64,000 bases of DNA from Methylopila sp. Yamaguchi. GTDB lineage: Bacteria > Pseudomonadota > Alphaproteobacteria > Rhizobiales > Methylopilaceae. Shown here piece after piece: positions 7,905 to 17,167 of the stretch. Both the position numbers and the translations under genes were made by a program. The notes under the pieces were generated by a model, which was not told the DNA's origin, did not search any database, and saw only the letters and a list, made by a program, of their open reading frames with translations. The DNA lies in assembly GCF_002897035.1 (NCBI RefSeq), contig NZ_BAUX01000003.1, forward strand, positions 186,001 through 250,000, in the 5' to 3' direction. Position 1 is the stretch's first letter. Each line of letters starts with the position of its first letter.

Positions 7905-7961
7905 GGCGGCGGATCAGGTTCAGCCCGAAGGTTAGACAAGGATCGACCACGGGAGACTACG

Positions 7962-8804
7962 ATGCCTCTCTCGACACAACCCACAGCCAGTTTTGCGAGC
8001 ATCCTCGTCCATTTCGATTTGACGCCGCAGTCAAAGTCTCGCGGCAGGCTTGCAATGGGGATCGCCGCCGACTTCGGCTCCCATCTCATCGGCGTCGCGG
8101 CCGAACAGATGCTGGTGCCGATCTACACAGACATGACGCCGAACGTGTCCGTGACGTTGATGGATGACGAGAGGGCGCGGGTCGAAAGCGACCTCGCCGC
8201 CGCCAGGGCGAGCTTCGTCTCCACTGTCGGCGCCGGGAACAATGTCGAATGGCGTTCTGACATCAGCGACCCTCGGCGCTTCCTGGCCGAACAGGCGCGC
8301 GCCGCGGATCTCGTGGTGGTGGGTCGAAAAGCTGGCGGCGACCCTCGAGATGGAGGGCTCGGCGTATCGCCCGGCGCGGCGGCGATGGAGTGCGGGCGCC
8401 CCATACTCGTCGCGCCGCCGAAGATCGATCGGCTCTCAGCCAAGCGCGTCGTGGTCGCCTGGAAGGACACGCGCGAAGCGCGACGCGCCATCCGGGACAG
8501 CATGCCGTTCCTACAGAGGGCTGAGGAGGTCCTGGTGGTGAGCGCGACGCTGGAGCTCCGAGATCGCGGCGCGGAGGACGTCGTCAGCTATCTCGGCCGT
8601 CATGGCGTCACGGCGCGTTCCGTCGTGCGCGCCGGCGAGATCTCCTCGATCGCGGGTGAGATGCTCGAGGTCGCCAGGGAGGCGGAAGCCGGACTGATCG
8701 TGTCCGGGGCCTACGGGCACAGCCGGACCCGCGAGTGGATCTTCGGCGGCGTCACCCACGACCTGCTGCAGAATTCGAACGTCTGTCTGCTGATGTCGCA
8801 CTGA
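7962..8804 (+). CDS. Tandem-domain universal stress protein
   Basis: The 280-residue protein has two UspA-like domains, about 10-150 and 160-280. The second keeps the nucleotide-binding pattern (VSGAYGHSRTREWIFGGVTHDLL, shown here partly: GHSRTREWIFGGVT). The first is degenerate at that place (VVGRKAGGDPRDGG). The ATG at 7962 has GGGAG six bases upstream, so the longer frame from 7863 is rejected because it would also contain the FNR box. It is probably expressed singly under low oxygen. Confidence 0.9.
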   Translation: MPLSTQPTASFASILVHFDLTPQSKSRGRLAMGIAADFGSHLIGVAAEQMLVPIYTDMTPNVSVTLMDDERARVESDLAAARASFVSTVGAGNNVEWRSDISDPRRFLAEQARAADLVVVGRKAGGDPRDGGLGVSPGAAAMECGRPILVAPPKIDRLSAKRVVVAWKDTREARRAIRDSMPFLQRAEEVLVVSATLELRDRGAEDVVSYLGRHGVTARSVVRAGEISSIAGEMLEVAREAEAGLIVSGAYGHSRTREWIFGGVTHDLLQNSNVCLLMSH

Positions 8805-8940
8805 CTCTTCAAGATAGAGTATTGTAATGGTGGATCCAATCACATCGTCAGAGGCGGTACGCTCGCCGCATCACCTGCGGCACCTTTAGTTGTTGGCGAC
8901 TGAGCGACCATAGGCGCGCCGCGCGTGATGGGAGGGGCAT

Positions 8941-9288
8941 GTGTACAAGCCAAATTTTGATCGCATGGTCAGGCGCTTGCTGCTCGTAGTCGGCGGCCTC
9001 TTACTTTTGGCAGAACCTGCCACGAGCGACGAGACGACCGCATCCGTCGAGCGCGGCAGACAAATCGCGCAGGACAATTGCTCAACCTGTCATGCCATTG
9101 GAACCTCGGGAAACAGCCCGCTCGACGGGGCGCCTCCGTTCCGCAAGCTCCACAACAGCTATCCGGTGGAGCAGCTTAGCGAGCTGTTCATCGAAGGCGT
9201 CGCCAGCCCGCATTCGGCCATGCCTGATTTCCACCTGGATCAGGATGAAAGCAATGATATGGTCGCCTACCTCAAATCCCTTGAGTGA
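8941..9288 (+). CDS. Small class I cytochrome c, paralogue
   Basis: This 115-residue exported protein has a signal sequence at about 10-29 (LLLVVGGLLLLAEPATSD). The haem site CSTCH is at residues 47-51, and the candidate distal Met is in HSAMPDFHL. It starts at GTG 8941 with GGAGG five bases upstream. It equals the cytochrome at 5915 in length and in order of motifs (CHAIG, then APPFR, then LH, then YPV), so the two are duplicates. It is probably a periplasmic electron carrier used in microaerobic growth. Confidence 0.87.
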   Translation: MYKPNFDRMVRRLLLVVGGLLLLAEPATSDETTASVERGRQIAQDNCSTCHAIGTSGNSPLDGAPPFRKLHNSYPVEQLSELFIEGVASPHSAMPDFHLDQDESNDMVAYLKSLE

Positions 9289-9338
9289 CAACAATCGCCA
9301 TAGGCTCGGACTCCGGCTGGACGCCGTGTTTGACGTGA

Positions 9339-9467
9339 CGAAGCGCGATCTGGGACAAAGATCTCGCGAAAGCCGCGCCTGAGATCGGCCGGCAGCCTGG
9401 GATGTCGGCCGCCGAAAGCCACAAGCGCATCATCGAAGAGGTGCGGAAACAGTACGTCTTACCGTAG
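9339..9467 (+). pseudogene. Orphan 3' coding fragment
   Basis: After a stop codon this frame reads 42 codons without a plausible start for a full gene. The part IIEEVRKQYVLP at its end looks like the C-terminal tail of a real protein. It overlaps the 3' end of the opposite-strand permease by nine bases. I do not recognise the parent family. It is probably the tail of a gene lost by deletion. Confidence 0.25.
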
Positions 9468-10570
9468 CGACCTTCGGAACAGCGCAAGCGACAAGGCGAA
9501 AAAGGTTGAGCCGATGGCCACTAGCGCGAGGAGTTGCGGCCAGACCACGTCGACGCCGGCGCCGCGGTAGAGCACGCCCTGGGCTAGCATGACGAACTGG
9601 GTGTTGGGCGCTGCCAGCATCAACGTCTGGACGGTGTCGGGCATGCTCTCGCGTGGCGTAGTGGCGCCCGACAGGATTTGCAGGGGAAGCAGCACCAGCA
9701 TGAGCAGCATGCCGAACTGAGGCATGGATCCAGCGAGCGTTGCAAGGAATACGCCGAGCGAGGTCGTGGCGAACAGTTGAAGAGCAGCGCCGAACAGGAA
9801 AAGCCAGACCTTACCCTGGACCGGGATCCCGAGGGCGCCCTCCACCACTACGTAGACCGAGAACGCAGTCGCGGCGAGCACCACGCGCCCATGGACCAGA
9901 TCTTCGAGATCATGATCTCGGCGGCGGTGATGGGCATGACCAGAAGGTGCTCGATCGTGCCATGCTCGCGCTCCCGGATGAGGGCTGCGCCCGCAAGCAC
10001 GATCGACAGCATGGTGACATTGTTCATCACGTTCATCACGGCGCCGAACCAGGCCTTCTCGAGTCCGGGATTGAAGCGGACCCGGCTCGCCAGATCGACC
10101 GGCGGCGCGGCGGATGTCCGGTAGCGGTCGGCGAAGCCCTTCACCTCGTCGGCCACGATCGTCTCGACGTAGCCCGCTCCGCTGAACGCCTGCGTCATGC
10201 GGGTGGCGTCGACGTTCAGCTGGATCGTGGGCGTCCGTCCCGCCAGCAGGTCGCGCTGGAAGTTGGGCGGTATGTCGAGGGCGAATGCGATCTCCCCCTG
10301 GTCCATCAGGTGGTCCATCGCGCCCGTGTTGATCAACTGGGGCGCGGTGAAGTGAGGCGCGTAGAACGCGGCTGCGATGCGGGCCGACACTGGCGAGCGA
10401 TCTTCGTCCACGATCGCGATCGGCGCTCTGTTCAGCGTCTCCGGCGCCGCCCTCGACTGCGCGTAAACCGAGAGCGTGAAGGAATAGGCGATCAAGATCA
10501 GTAGCATCGGATCGCGCGCCAGACCGCGCAGCTCCTTCACGCCAAGCTGAAGAATGTTGGCGGCGCGCAT
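9459..10570 (-). pseudogene. ABC-2 type permease (YhhJ-like), split by a frameshift
   Basis: Two frames together make one complete ABC-2 permease of about 370 residues. The first (start 10570) has the N-terminal helix, the large extracytoplasmic domain and the conserved IREREHGTIEHLLVMP, ending at KIWSMG. The continuation (VVLAATAFSVYVVVEG onward) is in another frame starting at about 9884 and carries the last four helices. A single missing base near 9885-9892 explains the break. It starts two bases after the RbbA-like gene, as in the E. coli yhiI-rbbA-yhhJ operon. Unless this is a sequencing error, the exporter lacks one permease. Confidence 0.8.
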
Positions 10571-10572
10571 GT

Positions 10573-13326
10573 TCAGGCTGCCTGCTTCTTCAGGAGCGCG
10601 ACGCTCAGCCCGAGCAGCGCCGGCGCTGCGATCGCGAGTGCAGCGAACGAGGGATAGAGATCCGCGAGGCCCAGCGCCTTCGAGAAGGTCGCCCGGGTGA
10701 TCGTCATGAAATGGGCGGTCGGATAGATCCGGCCGATCAAAGCGCCGACGCCCTCGAGCGAGGACACCGGATCAATCATCCCGGAGAACTGCGCGGCGGG
10801 GACGATCGTGAGCACGGTCGCGCCGAAGATCGCCGCGATCTGGCTCGACATGAAGGTTGAGATCAAGAGGCCAAACGCAGTCGAGGCCATTACGTAGAGC
10901 AGCGCGCCCGTCGCGTAGGCGACGAAGCTCCCCGTGAAGGGGACGCGGAAGGCGAACGCCGCGGCCAGCCAGAGCAGCCCTGCGTTGATCATGGCGAGAG
11001 CGACGTAAGGCGCCTGCTTGCCGAGCAGGAACTCCAGCCGCGAGACCGGCGTGACGTAGAGATTGACGATGGAGCCGAGCTCCTTCTCGCGCACGACGCT
11101 CAACGCCGCCAGCATGGCGGGGATCAGCATCAGCAGAAGCGGGATGGTCGCGGGCGCCATGGACACCAGGCTCGCGAGGTCGGGATTGTAGCGATAGCGG
11201 ATGGCGATGGTGAAGGGCTCCGCCGCGGCGCGCGCGCCGACCACCTCGCGCGCCTTCTGCGCGAGCCAGTAGGCATGGATACCTTGGACGTATCCCCGCG
11301 CGGTCTCGGCGCGGGCCGGCATGGCGCCGTCGATCCAGGCGCCGATCGTGGCCTGGCGGCCCCGCGCCACGTCTTCCGCGAAGCCCGGCGGAATTTCGAT
11401 CGCCAGGCTGAGCTCTCCGGCGCGCATCCGGCGATCGAGATCGGCGTAATCAATGATTGGAGGTTTCTCGTCGAAGTATCGAGACCCGGCGATATCTAGC
11501 GCGTACAACCGGCTCGTAGTGGTCCCGTCCCGGTCGAGGACCGCGAAGGACAGGTGTTCAACGTCGAGATTCATGCCATAACCGATGACGAACATGAGCA
11601 GCGCGCTTCCCAGCAGCGCAAGCGTGGCGCGAACCGGATCGCGACGAAGCTCAAGAGCCTCCCGGCGCGTGTAGCTTCCCAACCGTCGTAGATCGAAGGC
11701 GCGCCGAGCGACGCCGGCGGAGCCGAAGTCCGTAGTGGACTGCGCCGATGCAGTCATCTCCGGGGGCGCCTCTTCGGCGCTGGCTTCGCTGAGGCGTCTG
11801 ACGAAGGCCTCCTCAAGCGACGATAGGCCGGACTGCGCGACGATCGCCGCAGGCGCGTCGGTGACGAGCACGCGGCCTGCATGCATCAGCGAGATGCGGT
11901 CGCAGCGCTCGGCTTCGTTCATAAAGTGGGTCGAGATGAAGATCGTCACGTGATCGCGCCGCGCGAGCTCGATGAGGATGCGCCAGAGCCCGTCGCGCGC
12001 GACCGGATCGACGCCCGAGGTCGGCACGTCGAGGATCAGGAGACGCGGCTGGTGGATCAGCGCCACCGCGAGCGACAGGCGCTGCCGTACGCCAAGCGGC
12101 AGCGCGTCTGGCAACGTGTCCATCTCGTCAGCGAGCGAGAAACGTTCAGCCGTCTGGGCGACGCGGCCCGGGATCATCGCGGCTGGTAGGCTGAACAGCC
12201 GCGCGTGCAGCTCAAGATTCTGGCGAACGGTCAATTCAGAATAGAGCGAAAAGCCCTGTGTCAGGTAGCCGACGTTGCGGCGCGTTTCGAGATTGCGAGG
12301 GTCCACCTCGCGGCCGAACAGCCTCGCCTTGCCCTCGCTCGCGGACAGGAGGCCCGTCAGCATTTTCATGGTCGTGGTCTTGCCGCAGCCGTTGGAGCCC
12401 AGAAACCCGAAGATCTCTCCCTCTGCGACGGAGAGATCGACGTGATCGACGGCCGTGAAGTGACCGAACCGCATGGTTAGGTTTTCAGCTTCGATCGCCG
12501 GGATCGCTCCAGCGACCGTCTCGCGCTGCGTGATCTCGACCGCGCGGTGGTAGCGCCGCTTCCGTTCCGGAAGAAGTGCGATGAAGGCGGAGTCGAGATC
12601 GCGCGCGCCGGTCCGCTCGAGCAGCTTCGCGGGAGAACCGACGGCGAGGGGCCGACCGTCGTCAAAGGCGGCGAGCCAGTCGAAACGAGCCGCCTCCTCC
12701 ATGTAGGCCGTCGCGACGATCACGCTCATCCCCTCCCGCTGCCGCCGGACCCTGTCGATCAGGCCCCAGAACTGGCGTCGAGACAGCGGATCGACCCCCG
12801 TGGTGGGCTCGTCGAGGATCAGCAGATCCGGATCGTGGATGAGGGCGCAACACAGGCCGAGCTTCTGCTTCATGCCGCCGGACAGCTTGCCGGCGGGCCG
12901 GTCCCTGAACGGAGCGAGGCCCGTGCTGAGAAGTAGCTGACCGATGCGGCGGTCTCGCTCAGCGGCGTCCTGTCCGAACAGGCGTCCGAAGAAATCGACG
13001 TTCTCGAACACCGAGAGCGTCGGATAGAGGTTCTTTCCCAGGCCCTGGGGCATGTACGCGATGCGCGGGCACACGCTCCGCCGGTGCGCGGGGTTGGCTA
13101 TGTCGCCGTCGAGCGCGTGGATCGCGCCGGTCTGGATCTTCCGCGCTGCGGCGATCAGCGACAGAAAGCTCGACTTGCCGACGCCGTCCGGGCCGATCAG
13201 CCCCGCCATGCACCCGGCGGGAATGTCGAGCGTGACGTCGTCGAGCGCGCGCTTGGCGCCGCAGGAGAGACCAACGCCCGCGGCGCGGACGACCGGCGGC
13301 GGGACCTTCGGCTCCGACCCGGTCAT
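10573..13326 (-). CDS. RbbA-like ABC transporter: two ATPase domains fused to an ABC-2 permease
   Basis: The 917-residue protein has two ATP-binding domains (about 10-235 and 275-500) and an ABC-2 membrane domain with six helices (about 555-917). Domain 1 is intact: Walker [10 protein letters not shown], signature LSGGMKQ, Walker B LLILDEP. Domain 2 has Walker [11 protein letters not shown], but the signature is LPLGVRQ, as in RbbA relatives. Its Walker B reads LLILDVP, with Val in place of the catalytic Glu, so it probably does not hydrolyse ATP. The ATG at 13326 overlaps the HlyD stop (ATGA), which supports this start over 13359. It is probably an exporter of drugs or polymers. Confidence 0.88.
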   Translation of the reverse strand: MTGSEPKVPPPVVRAAGVGLSCGAKRALDDVTLDIPAGCMAGLIGPDGVGKSSFLSLIAAARKIQTGAIHALDGDIANPAHRRSVCPRIAYMPQGLGKNLYPTLSVFENVDFFGRLFGQDAAERDRRIGQLLLSTGLAPFRDRPAGKLSGGMKQKLGLCCALIHDPDLLILDEPTTGVDPLSRRQFWGLIDRVRRQREGMSVIVATAYMEEAARFDWLAAFDDGRPLAVGSPAKLLERTGARDLDSAFIALLPERKRRYHRAVEITQRETVAGAIPAIEAENLTMRFGHFTAVDHVDLSVAEGEIFGFLGSNGCGKTTTMKMLTGLLSASEGKARLFGREVDPRNLETRRNVGYLTQGFSLYSELTVRQNLELHARLFSLPAAMIPGRVAQTAERFSLADEMDTLPDALPLGVRQRLSLAVALIHQPRLLILDVPTSGVDPVARDGLWRILIELARRDHVTIFISTHFMNEAERCDRISLMHAGRVLVTDAPAAIVAQSGLSSLEEAFVRRLSEASAEEAPPEMTASAQSTTDFGSAGVARRAFDLRRLGSYTRREALELRRDPVRATLALLGSALLMFVIGYGMNLDVEHLSFAVLDRDGTTTSRLYALDIAGSRYFDEKPPIIDYADLDRRMRAGELSLAIEIPPGFAEDVARGRQATIGAWIDGAMPARAETARGYVQGIHAYWLAQKAREVVGARAAAEPFTIAIRYRYNPDLASLVSMAPATIPLLLMLIPAMLAALSVVREKELGSIVNLYVTPVSRLEFLLGKQAPYVALAMINAGLLWLAAAFAFRVPFTGSFVAYATGALLYVMASTAFGLLISTFMSSQIAAIFGATVLTIVPAAQFSGMIDPVSSLEGVGALIGRIYPTAHFMTITRATFSKALGLADLYPSFAALAIAAPALLGLSVALLKKQAA

Positions 13327-14387
13327 TGCGGCAGCTTCGTCTTGAGGCGCTCTGGCCACGGTGTATCGCCGCGCGTCAGGACGTAGGTCATGCCCGGAAG
13401 CCCGGTCTTTACCTGCCGGATGTGCTCGCGTAGCAGATCGGGATCGATTCTCGCCTTTATGCGGAACATCAGCTTCTGACGCTCGAGGGCGGTCTCCACG
13501 GTTTTCGGTGTGAACTGGGCCACGTCCGAGACGAAGGAAACACGTGCGGGAATGACATACTGCGGGGCGGCGTCCAGGATGATCCGGGCGTCGGCTCCGT
13601 AGGCGACGCGTCCGGCCTGCTCGGTCGGCAGGAAGAAGGTCATGTAGACGTCGGCAAGGTCGACGAGGTTCAGCACGCGCCCGCCCGCCGCGAGGACCTC
13701 TCCGGGTTGGGCGATCCGGTACTGGACCCGACCGTCCCGTGGCGAGGTCAGCACGCTGTCGTCAAGGTCGGCCTGGATGCGCTCGATGGTGAAGCGCGCG
13801 GCGTCAACCGCCGACCGGGCGCCAACGACCGTTGATCTGGCGGAGGCGATCGCCGCGTCGGACGCGGCGAGGCCCGCTTGCGCAGCACTGACTGCGGCCT
13901 TCGCGCCAGCCATGCGCGCGCGATCGTCGTCGAGCACCTGCCGCGAGACGTTGTCGGTCCGGGCGAGCTGTTCCGAGCGATTAAGCTTGGCGACCGCGGC
14001 GTCCAGTTCGGCTTGGCGCTGCTCGATCACCGCGGCAGAGGCGGCGCGCTCCGCTAGTCGCTGGGCGACGAGGCTTTGCGCGGTTTCAATTGAGATGATT
14101 GCGCGCTGCAGCTGCGCCTCGGCTTCGCGCTTCTGGGCCGATAGCTGTGCGGTATCCATGCGCGCGAGCGACTGCCCGACCGTGACGAAATCCCCCTCGT
14201 CAACAAGAATTTCCTTGATCCGCCCCGAGGTGCGCGTCGAGACGTCGATCTCGACCGCCTCGACGCGCCCGTTGCCGCTGGCCACGCCTTCGGTAAGATC
14301 CGACCAGCCCCGCATACGCCAGGCGAACGCAGCTGCCGCGACCGCCGCCACGACGGTGAGCACAAACAGCGGCTTCCGGATAGTCAT
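13323..14387 (-). CDS. HlyD-family membrane fusion protein (YhiI-like)
   Basis: The 354-residue periplasmic adaptor has an N-terminal signal anchor (about 5-23), a lipoyl half-motif ([20 protein letters not shown] region), a long alpha-helical hairpin (about 85-215) and the second half motif ([18 protein letters not shown]), followed by a beta-barrel. It links the ABC exporter to the outer membrane. It is first in the three-gene operon, and an FNR/FixK-type box lies 87 bases upstream at 14474-14487. Confidence 0.9.
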   Translation of the reverse strand: MTIRKPLFVLTVVAAVAAAAFAWRMRGWSDLTEGVASGNGRVEAVEIDVSTRTSGRIKEILVDEGDFVTVGQSLARMDTAQLSAQKREAEAQLQRAIISIETAQSLVAQRLAERAASAAVIEQRQAELDAAVAKLNRSEQLARTDNVSRQVLDDDRARMAGAKAAVSAAQAGLAASDAAIASARSTVVGARSAVDAARFTIERIQADLDDSVLTSPRDGRVQYRIAQPGEVLAAGGRVLNLVDLADVYMTFFLPTEQAGRVAYGADARIILDAAPQYVIPARVSFVSDVAQFTPKTVETALERQKLMFRIKARIDPDLLREHIRQVKTGLPGMTYVLTRGDTPWPERLKTKLPQ

Positions 14388-14473
14388 GGGCTCTTCGGGC
14401 TCGAACGCCGGTTTGCTGATCCCCGGAGGCGATAGGGGGTGGTAGTCGGTATCCTAGCCCGGAACCGTGCGCG

Positions 14474-14487
14474 TTGATCTTCGTCAA
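14474..14487. promoter_or_regulatory. FNR/FixK-type box before the HlyD-RbbA exporter operon
   Basis: TTGATCTTCGTCAA matches TTGA-N6-TCAA, with one deviation from TTGAT-N4-ATCAA. It is 87 bases upstream of the HlyD start on the minus strand. The rest of 14388-14550 shows no gene. Confidence 0.65.
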
Positions 14488-14550
14488 CGTGCAGTTCTGC
14501 ATCGACATAGCGACGGCTACCTATTGTTCGCGTAATCGGGCGGCCAGTTC

Positions 14551-14652
14551 CTGATCTAACTGACCAACCGCCTCAACGAGCGGACCGCAATCATCGTCAC
14601 CATCAACTCGCTTTCGGTGGATGGTTCAGCGTATAAGGCGGCGACAAGATAG
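14551..14652 (+). pseudogene. IstB-like transposase helper remnant (IS21 family)
   Basis: In this frame the bases encode LTNRLNERTAIIVTINSL after an in-frame stop. This matches the conserved IstB segment LxNRLYERTSxIVTTN. Both sides are degenerate and no full element remains. It marks old insertion-sequence activity at the edge of the low-oxygen island. Confidence 0.45.
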
Positions 14653-14787
14653 GCACCTGCCGTTACGCCGTCTTGAAGGTGCTTCAGGCCGGTCGGTTAG
14701 GATCTCGCCGACACCGAACCTCGGACAAAATTAGTCGGGGGCCCTCGTCAGGCCGATCATCAATTATCTGAAGATAGTTTTAGACAC

Positions 14788-15015
14788 TTATATTTTATAC
14801 GGAGACTCTCTTGTCAGAGCATGGATTTGGTCCCGAATGCGGGTTAGGGCAGCATTTTTTCGGTCAAAAATTTCGCGATCTATTTTCAAGCCGAAATATG
14901 CGAGCTCTTCATTTAGCAATTGGAGGATGAGCTCCTTATCTTCGCTGTCTCCATTTGTTCGCGAGAGGAGGTCGAGGTATCGATTAATATTTGCTCGCCT
15001 CAAAAATCTGTCCAT
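14788..15015 (-). CDS. Small conserved hypothetical protein
   Basis: The 75-residue protein begins MDRFLRRANINRYLDLLSRT. It resembles a short family common in Hyphomicrobiales, MDRFxxRENIxxxRELLxRT, of unknown function. The ATG at 15015 is chosen because GGGGAG lies about eight bases upstream; an alternative start is 15033. The gene is richer in A/T than its neighbours and lies between two insertion-sequence remnants. It is entirely helical and hydrophilic. Confidence 0.6.
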   Translation of the reverse strand: MDRFLRRANINRYLDLLSRTNGDSEDKELILQLLNEELAYFGLKIDREIFDRKNAALTRIRDQIHALTRESPYKI

Positions 15016-15239
15016 GGATCGGCTCCCCAACATGAGGTCGACGCGACAATCTTCGCTTCGGCTGCGAACGCCGCATTAACGTCAGTTGACGGCGAAACCG
15101 AAATCCGAAGCGCTGCTGGGCGATGCTGCTTGGAAATGGTTCAGCTAGAGATGACCTCCGACGCAGTAAGTCGAGGGCGCGTACACTGCAGTGAAGACAG
15201 CTGGTCGCCACGACGGTTTGGATAACGGGATCGGTGACG

Positions 15240-15549
15240 TGACCCCCTGAAGCTCCTCCACGCGTAGCTAGAGTCCGCCCCAACACGAGGGACGGACGGA
15301 TGAAGAAGTCGGTTCACGGAAGAACAGATCATCGCGATCCTGCGCGAGCAGGAGGCGGGCGTGGCGACCGCGGAGGTCTGCTGAAAGCACGGCGTCAGCT
15401 CGGCGACGTTTTACAAGTGGAAGGCCACGTTCGGCGGCCTCGACGTCTCGGAGGCGCGGCGTCTGAAGGGGCTTGAGGACGAGAACGGCCGGCTGAAGCG
15501 GATGCTGGCGGACACCATGCTCGACAACGGCGTGTACTCGCCGGTCTAG
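15240..15549 (+). mobile_element. IS3-family element remnant with broken orfA
   Basis: A TGACCCCCTGAAGCTCCTCC end resembles the left inverted repeat of IS3-group elements. From 15300 it encodes an orfA transposase start (MKKS, then FTEEQIIAILREQEAG, then KHGVSSATFYKWKATFGG, then LDENGRLKRML-like residues). About two bases are missing after codon 4. A TGA replaces an expected Arg codon at about 15382. The element stops at about 15549, before orfB. It is inactive. Confidence 0.75.
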
Positions 15550-15632
15550 TCGAACATCGCAAATGGCGATCTCCCCCGCGCCCAACCTGGCCGGCGGAGG
15601 GGCGCGCGGATCGCTCCGCGCGCCGTTATTCC

Positions 15633-15851
15633 TCAGCTCTTGCGCTGCGGCGGCGCGAACGCGCCGCCGACGAGGATGGGGGTGCCGGCCTCCCGTTGGA
15701 GCTTCGGCTCCACGGACCAGCCAACCGCCTGCAGAAGGCGTATGGCGCTCCAGCGCTCTTGCATCGTAGGACGCGTTTCGGCCAGCAGCCGCCAAACTCC
15801 ATTCTGGGGATCGGCGTCGTAGGCTTCCCGACATTCTGAGATCAGGTTCAT
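15633..15851 (-). CDS. Small hypothetical protein
   Basis: The 72-residue soluble protein begins MNLISECREAYDADPQNGVW and contains ETRPTMQERWSAIRLLQAVGW. A good ribosome site (GGGAGGAAG) lies before the ATG at 15851. The sequence looks like a real globular helical domain rather than a shadow, but I do not recognise a family. Confidence 0.5.
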   Translation of the reverse strand: MNLISECREAYDADPQNGVWRLLAETRPTMQERWSAIRLLQAVGWSVEPKLQREAGTPILVGGAFAPPQRKS

Positions 15852-15961
15852 AGGACTTCCTCCCTGTGAACCGTCATGGGGCCAGCCCGGCGGCCGTCAT
15901 CCTGCGCAGGCGCTCACTAAGGCAAAAAAAGCCCGTCCAGGGGGGCGCGAAGAGGCTCCGC

Positions 15962-15977
15962 GTTATACGGGTATATA
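15962..15977. promoter_or_regulatory. GTTATA-N4-TATA element
   Basis: GTTATACGGGTATATA lies 34 bases before the ATG at 16012 and resembles the perfect GTTATA-N4-TATAAC palindrome at 21303. It may be an operator or a -10 region. Confidence 0.3.
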
Positions 15978-16011
15978 GTCCGCGGCCCGATCCACCCGCT
16001 ACAGACGTGGA

Positions 16012-16248
16012 ATGATCGATCTGAGCTCCGCTCTCGCCTCCTTGGTCGTCGCCGCGGGCTCCCGCGCCGACGGCGCGGCGTCAGCCGCGCGCGCCATAGA
16101 CGACTTCGTCGCTCAGCTGGACGGCGCGGCGCGGAACGACGCCCTGGTACGGCTTCGCGACGCCTTTCAGGACATCCGCTTCGACGGCCGCGTCGCGGGC
16201 GAGATACTCGCGCTGCTCGACGCGCGCATCGCAAACCCGGCGCCCTGA
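16012..16248 (+). CDS. Small hypothetical protein
   Basis: This is a 78-residue Ala-rich helical protein (SALASLVVAAGSRADGAASA, then DALVRLRDAFQDIRFDG). No family is recognised and there is no signal peptide or membrane segment. The start has only a weak upstream GTGGA. The codon pattern and the nearby GTTATA promoter-like element favour a real gene. Confidence 0.45.
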   Translation: MIDLSSALASLVVAAGSRADGAASAARAIDDFVAQLDGAARNDALVRLRDAFQDIRFDGRVAGEILALLDARIANPAP

Positions 16249-16603
16249 GCGAAGTCGGCCCTGGCTGCTGCTTGATCGAAACAATGGCTCGCCCTCGCGG
16301 GCATCGGCTGACCCTGTGGCCGTTTAGCGAACGTCGGGCGAGGACGCCGCCGCCGACGAGAGCCGCTGCGCCTCTGAGGAGCCGCTGTTGCAGGGATGCG
16401 ACGCTGGGAACGTGTCTCTCCTAGTTTAGAACAAGACAAAAATGCTCAAGCTCAAAACATTTGACAGTCGAGCCGCTCTTTCGCTTGTAGAGATACGGAT
16501 GGCGACGGGCTTTTTGAATAATTCCAATGACCTGCAGGTGCGGATTTCATAGCTGGGCGCGGCTGTCGCTGCCGGCCGACCTTCGATGCGGGGAGGCGCG
16601 GCG
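16249..16603. other. Spacer upstream of the fecI gene
   Basis: No gene is seen. The last 170 bases are AT-richer than the surroundings and hold a possible Irr half-site at 16425. They probably include the promoter of the FecI-FecR-receptor set. Confidence 0.5.
16425..16441. promoter_or_regulatory. Possible Irr/ICE half-site
   Basis: TTTAGAACAAGACAAAA has the complete left half TTTAGAA of the iron control element, while the right half is poor (4 of 7). It lies 163 bases before the sigma factor start. Similar, better sites precede bfr and bfd. Confidence 0.3.
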
Positions 16604-17095
16604 ATGAACGCGGGCGGTCTCGCTGAGCTTTACGTCGCTGAGGGCGGCCGGTTGCGTCGGCTCGTCCGGCGCATCGTGGGGTCTGCGGAGGCGGCGGAGG
16701 ATCTCGTCCACGACGCCTTTGTGAAGCTCGGCAACCGTCCTCTCGGCCCTGACGACGTCGGGTTGCTGGTGCGCACCGCGCAGAACGCCGCCCGCGACGC
16801 CCGCCGGGCTGACCGCGTCCGGTCCGCCTATGTCGAGCAAATGACGCCGGAGCAACTCGGCGCCGGCAGCCCTGCGCCGGACGCCGTGGCGGCGGGGCGG
16901 CAGGAGCTCGCTGATCTTCTTGCCGCGCTCCAGAAGCTGCCTGCCCGCACCCGGCAGGTGTTTCTCATGAGCAAGCTCGACGAGATGACCTACCCGCAGA
17001 TCGCGCGGAGGCTCGGCATCTCCCTCTCCACGGTTGAGAAGGAGATGGTCTCCGCGCTTGAGGTCTGCCGGCTCTGGCGGAAGCGCCGCGCCTAA
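16604..17095 (+). CDS. ECF sigma factor, FecI-like
   Basis: The 163-residue protein has sigma region 2 (LVRRIVGSAEAAEDLVHDAF, about 20-40) and region 4 (LPARTRQVFLMSKLDEMTYP, then IARRLGISLSTVEKEM, about 110-150). The pattern fits FecI-type sigma factors that drive TonB-dependent receptor genes. The ATG at 16604 has GGGGAGG eight bases before it. It is followed after 72 bases by the FecR gene and then the receptor, the standard cell-surface signalling set for iron or haem. Confidence 0.9.
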   Translation: MNAGGLAELYVAEGGRLRRLVRRIVGSAEAAEDLVHDAFVKLGNRPLGPDDVGLLVRTAQNAARDARRADRVRSAYVEQMTPEQLGAGSPAPDAVAAGRQELADLLAALQKLPARTRQVFLMSKLDEMTYPQIARRLGISLSTVEKEMVSALEVCRLWRKRRA

Positions 17096-17167
17096 TGTGA
17101 GGGCCCATGCCTCGCCGGCCGTTTCGCTGTATAGGCGGCGGAAAGGCTGAGGGGCGACATTCGCGGC

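Larger units (their letters stand above)
7231..7961. other. AT-rich gene-free spacer
   Basis: No convincing gene is seen in these 731 bases. The first 150 bases are GC-rich like the island. From about 7400 to 7860 the composition drops sharply; 7561-7620 has 19 G/C of 60. Short open frames here have no family resemblance. It contains two FNR-type boxes (7657 and 7891). It may be the remains of a deleted or horizontally acquired gene, or a regulatory RNA locus. Confidence 0.6.

Noticed and set aside
9288-9301. TTGAGTGACAACAA as an FNR box
   Set aside because: The right half is ACAA rather than TCAA, and it lies at the end of a gene without a downstream start.
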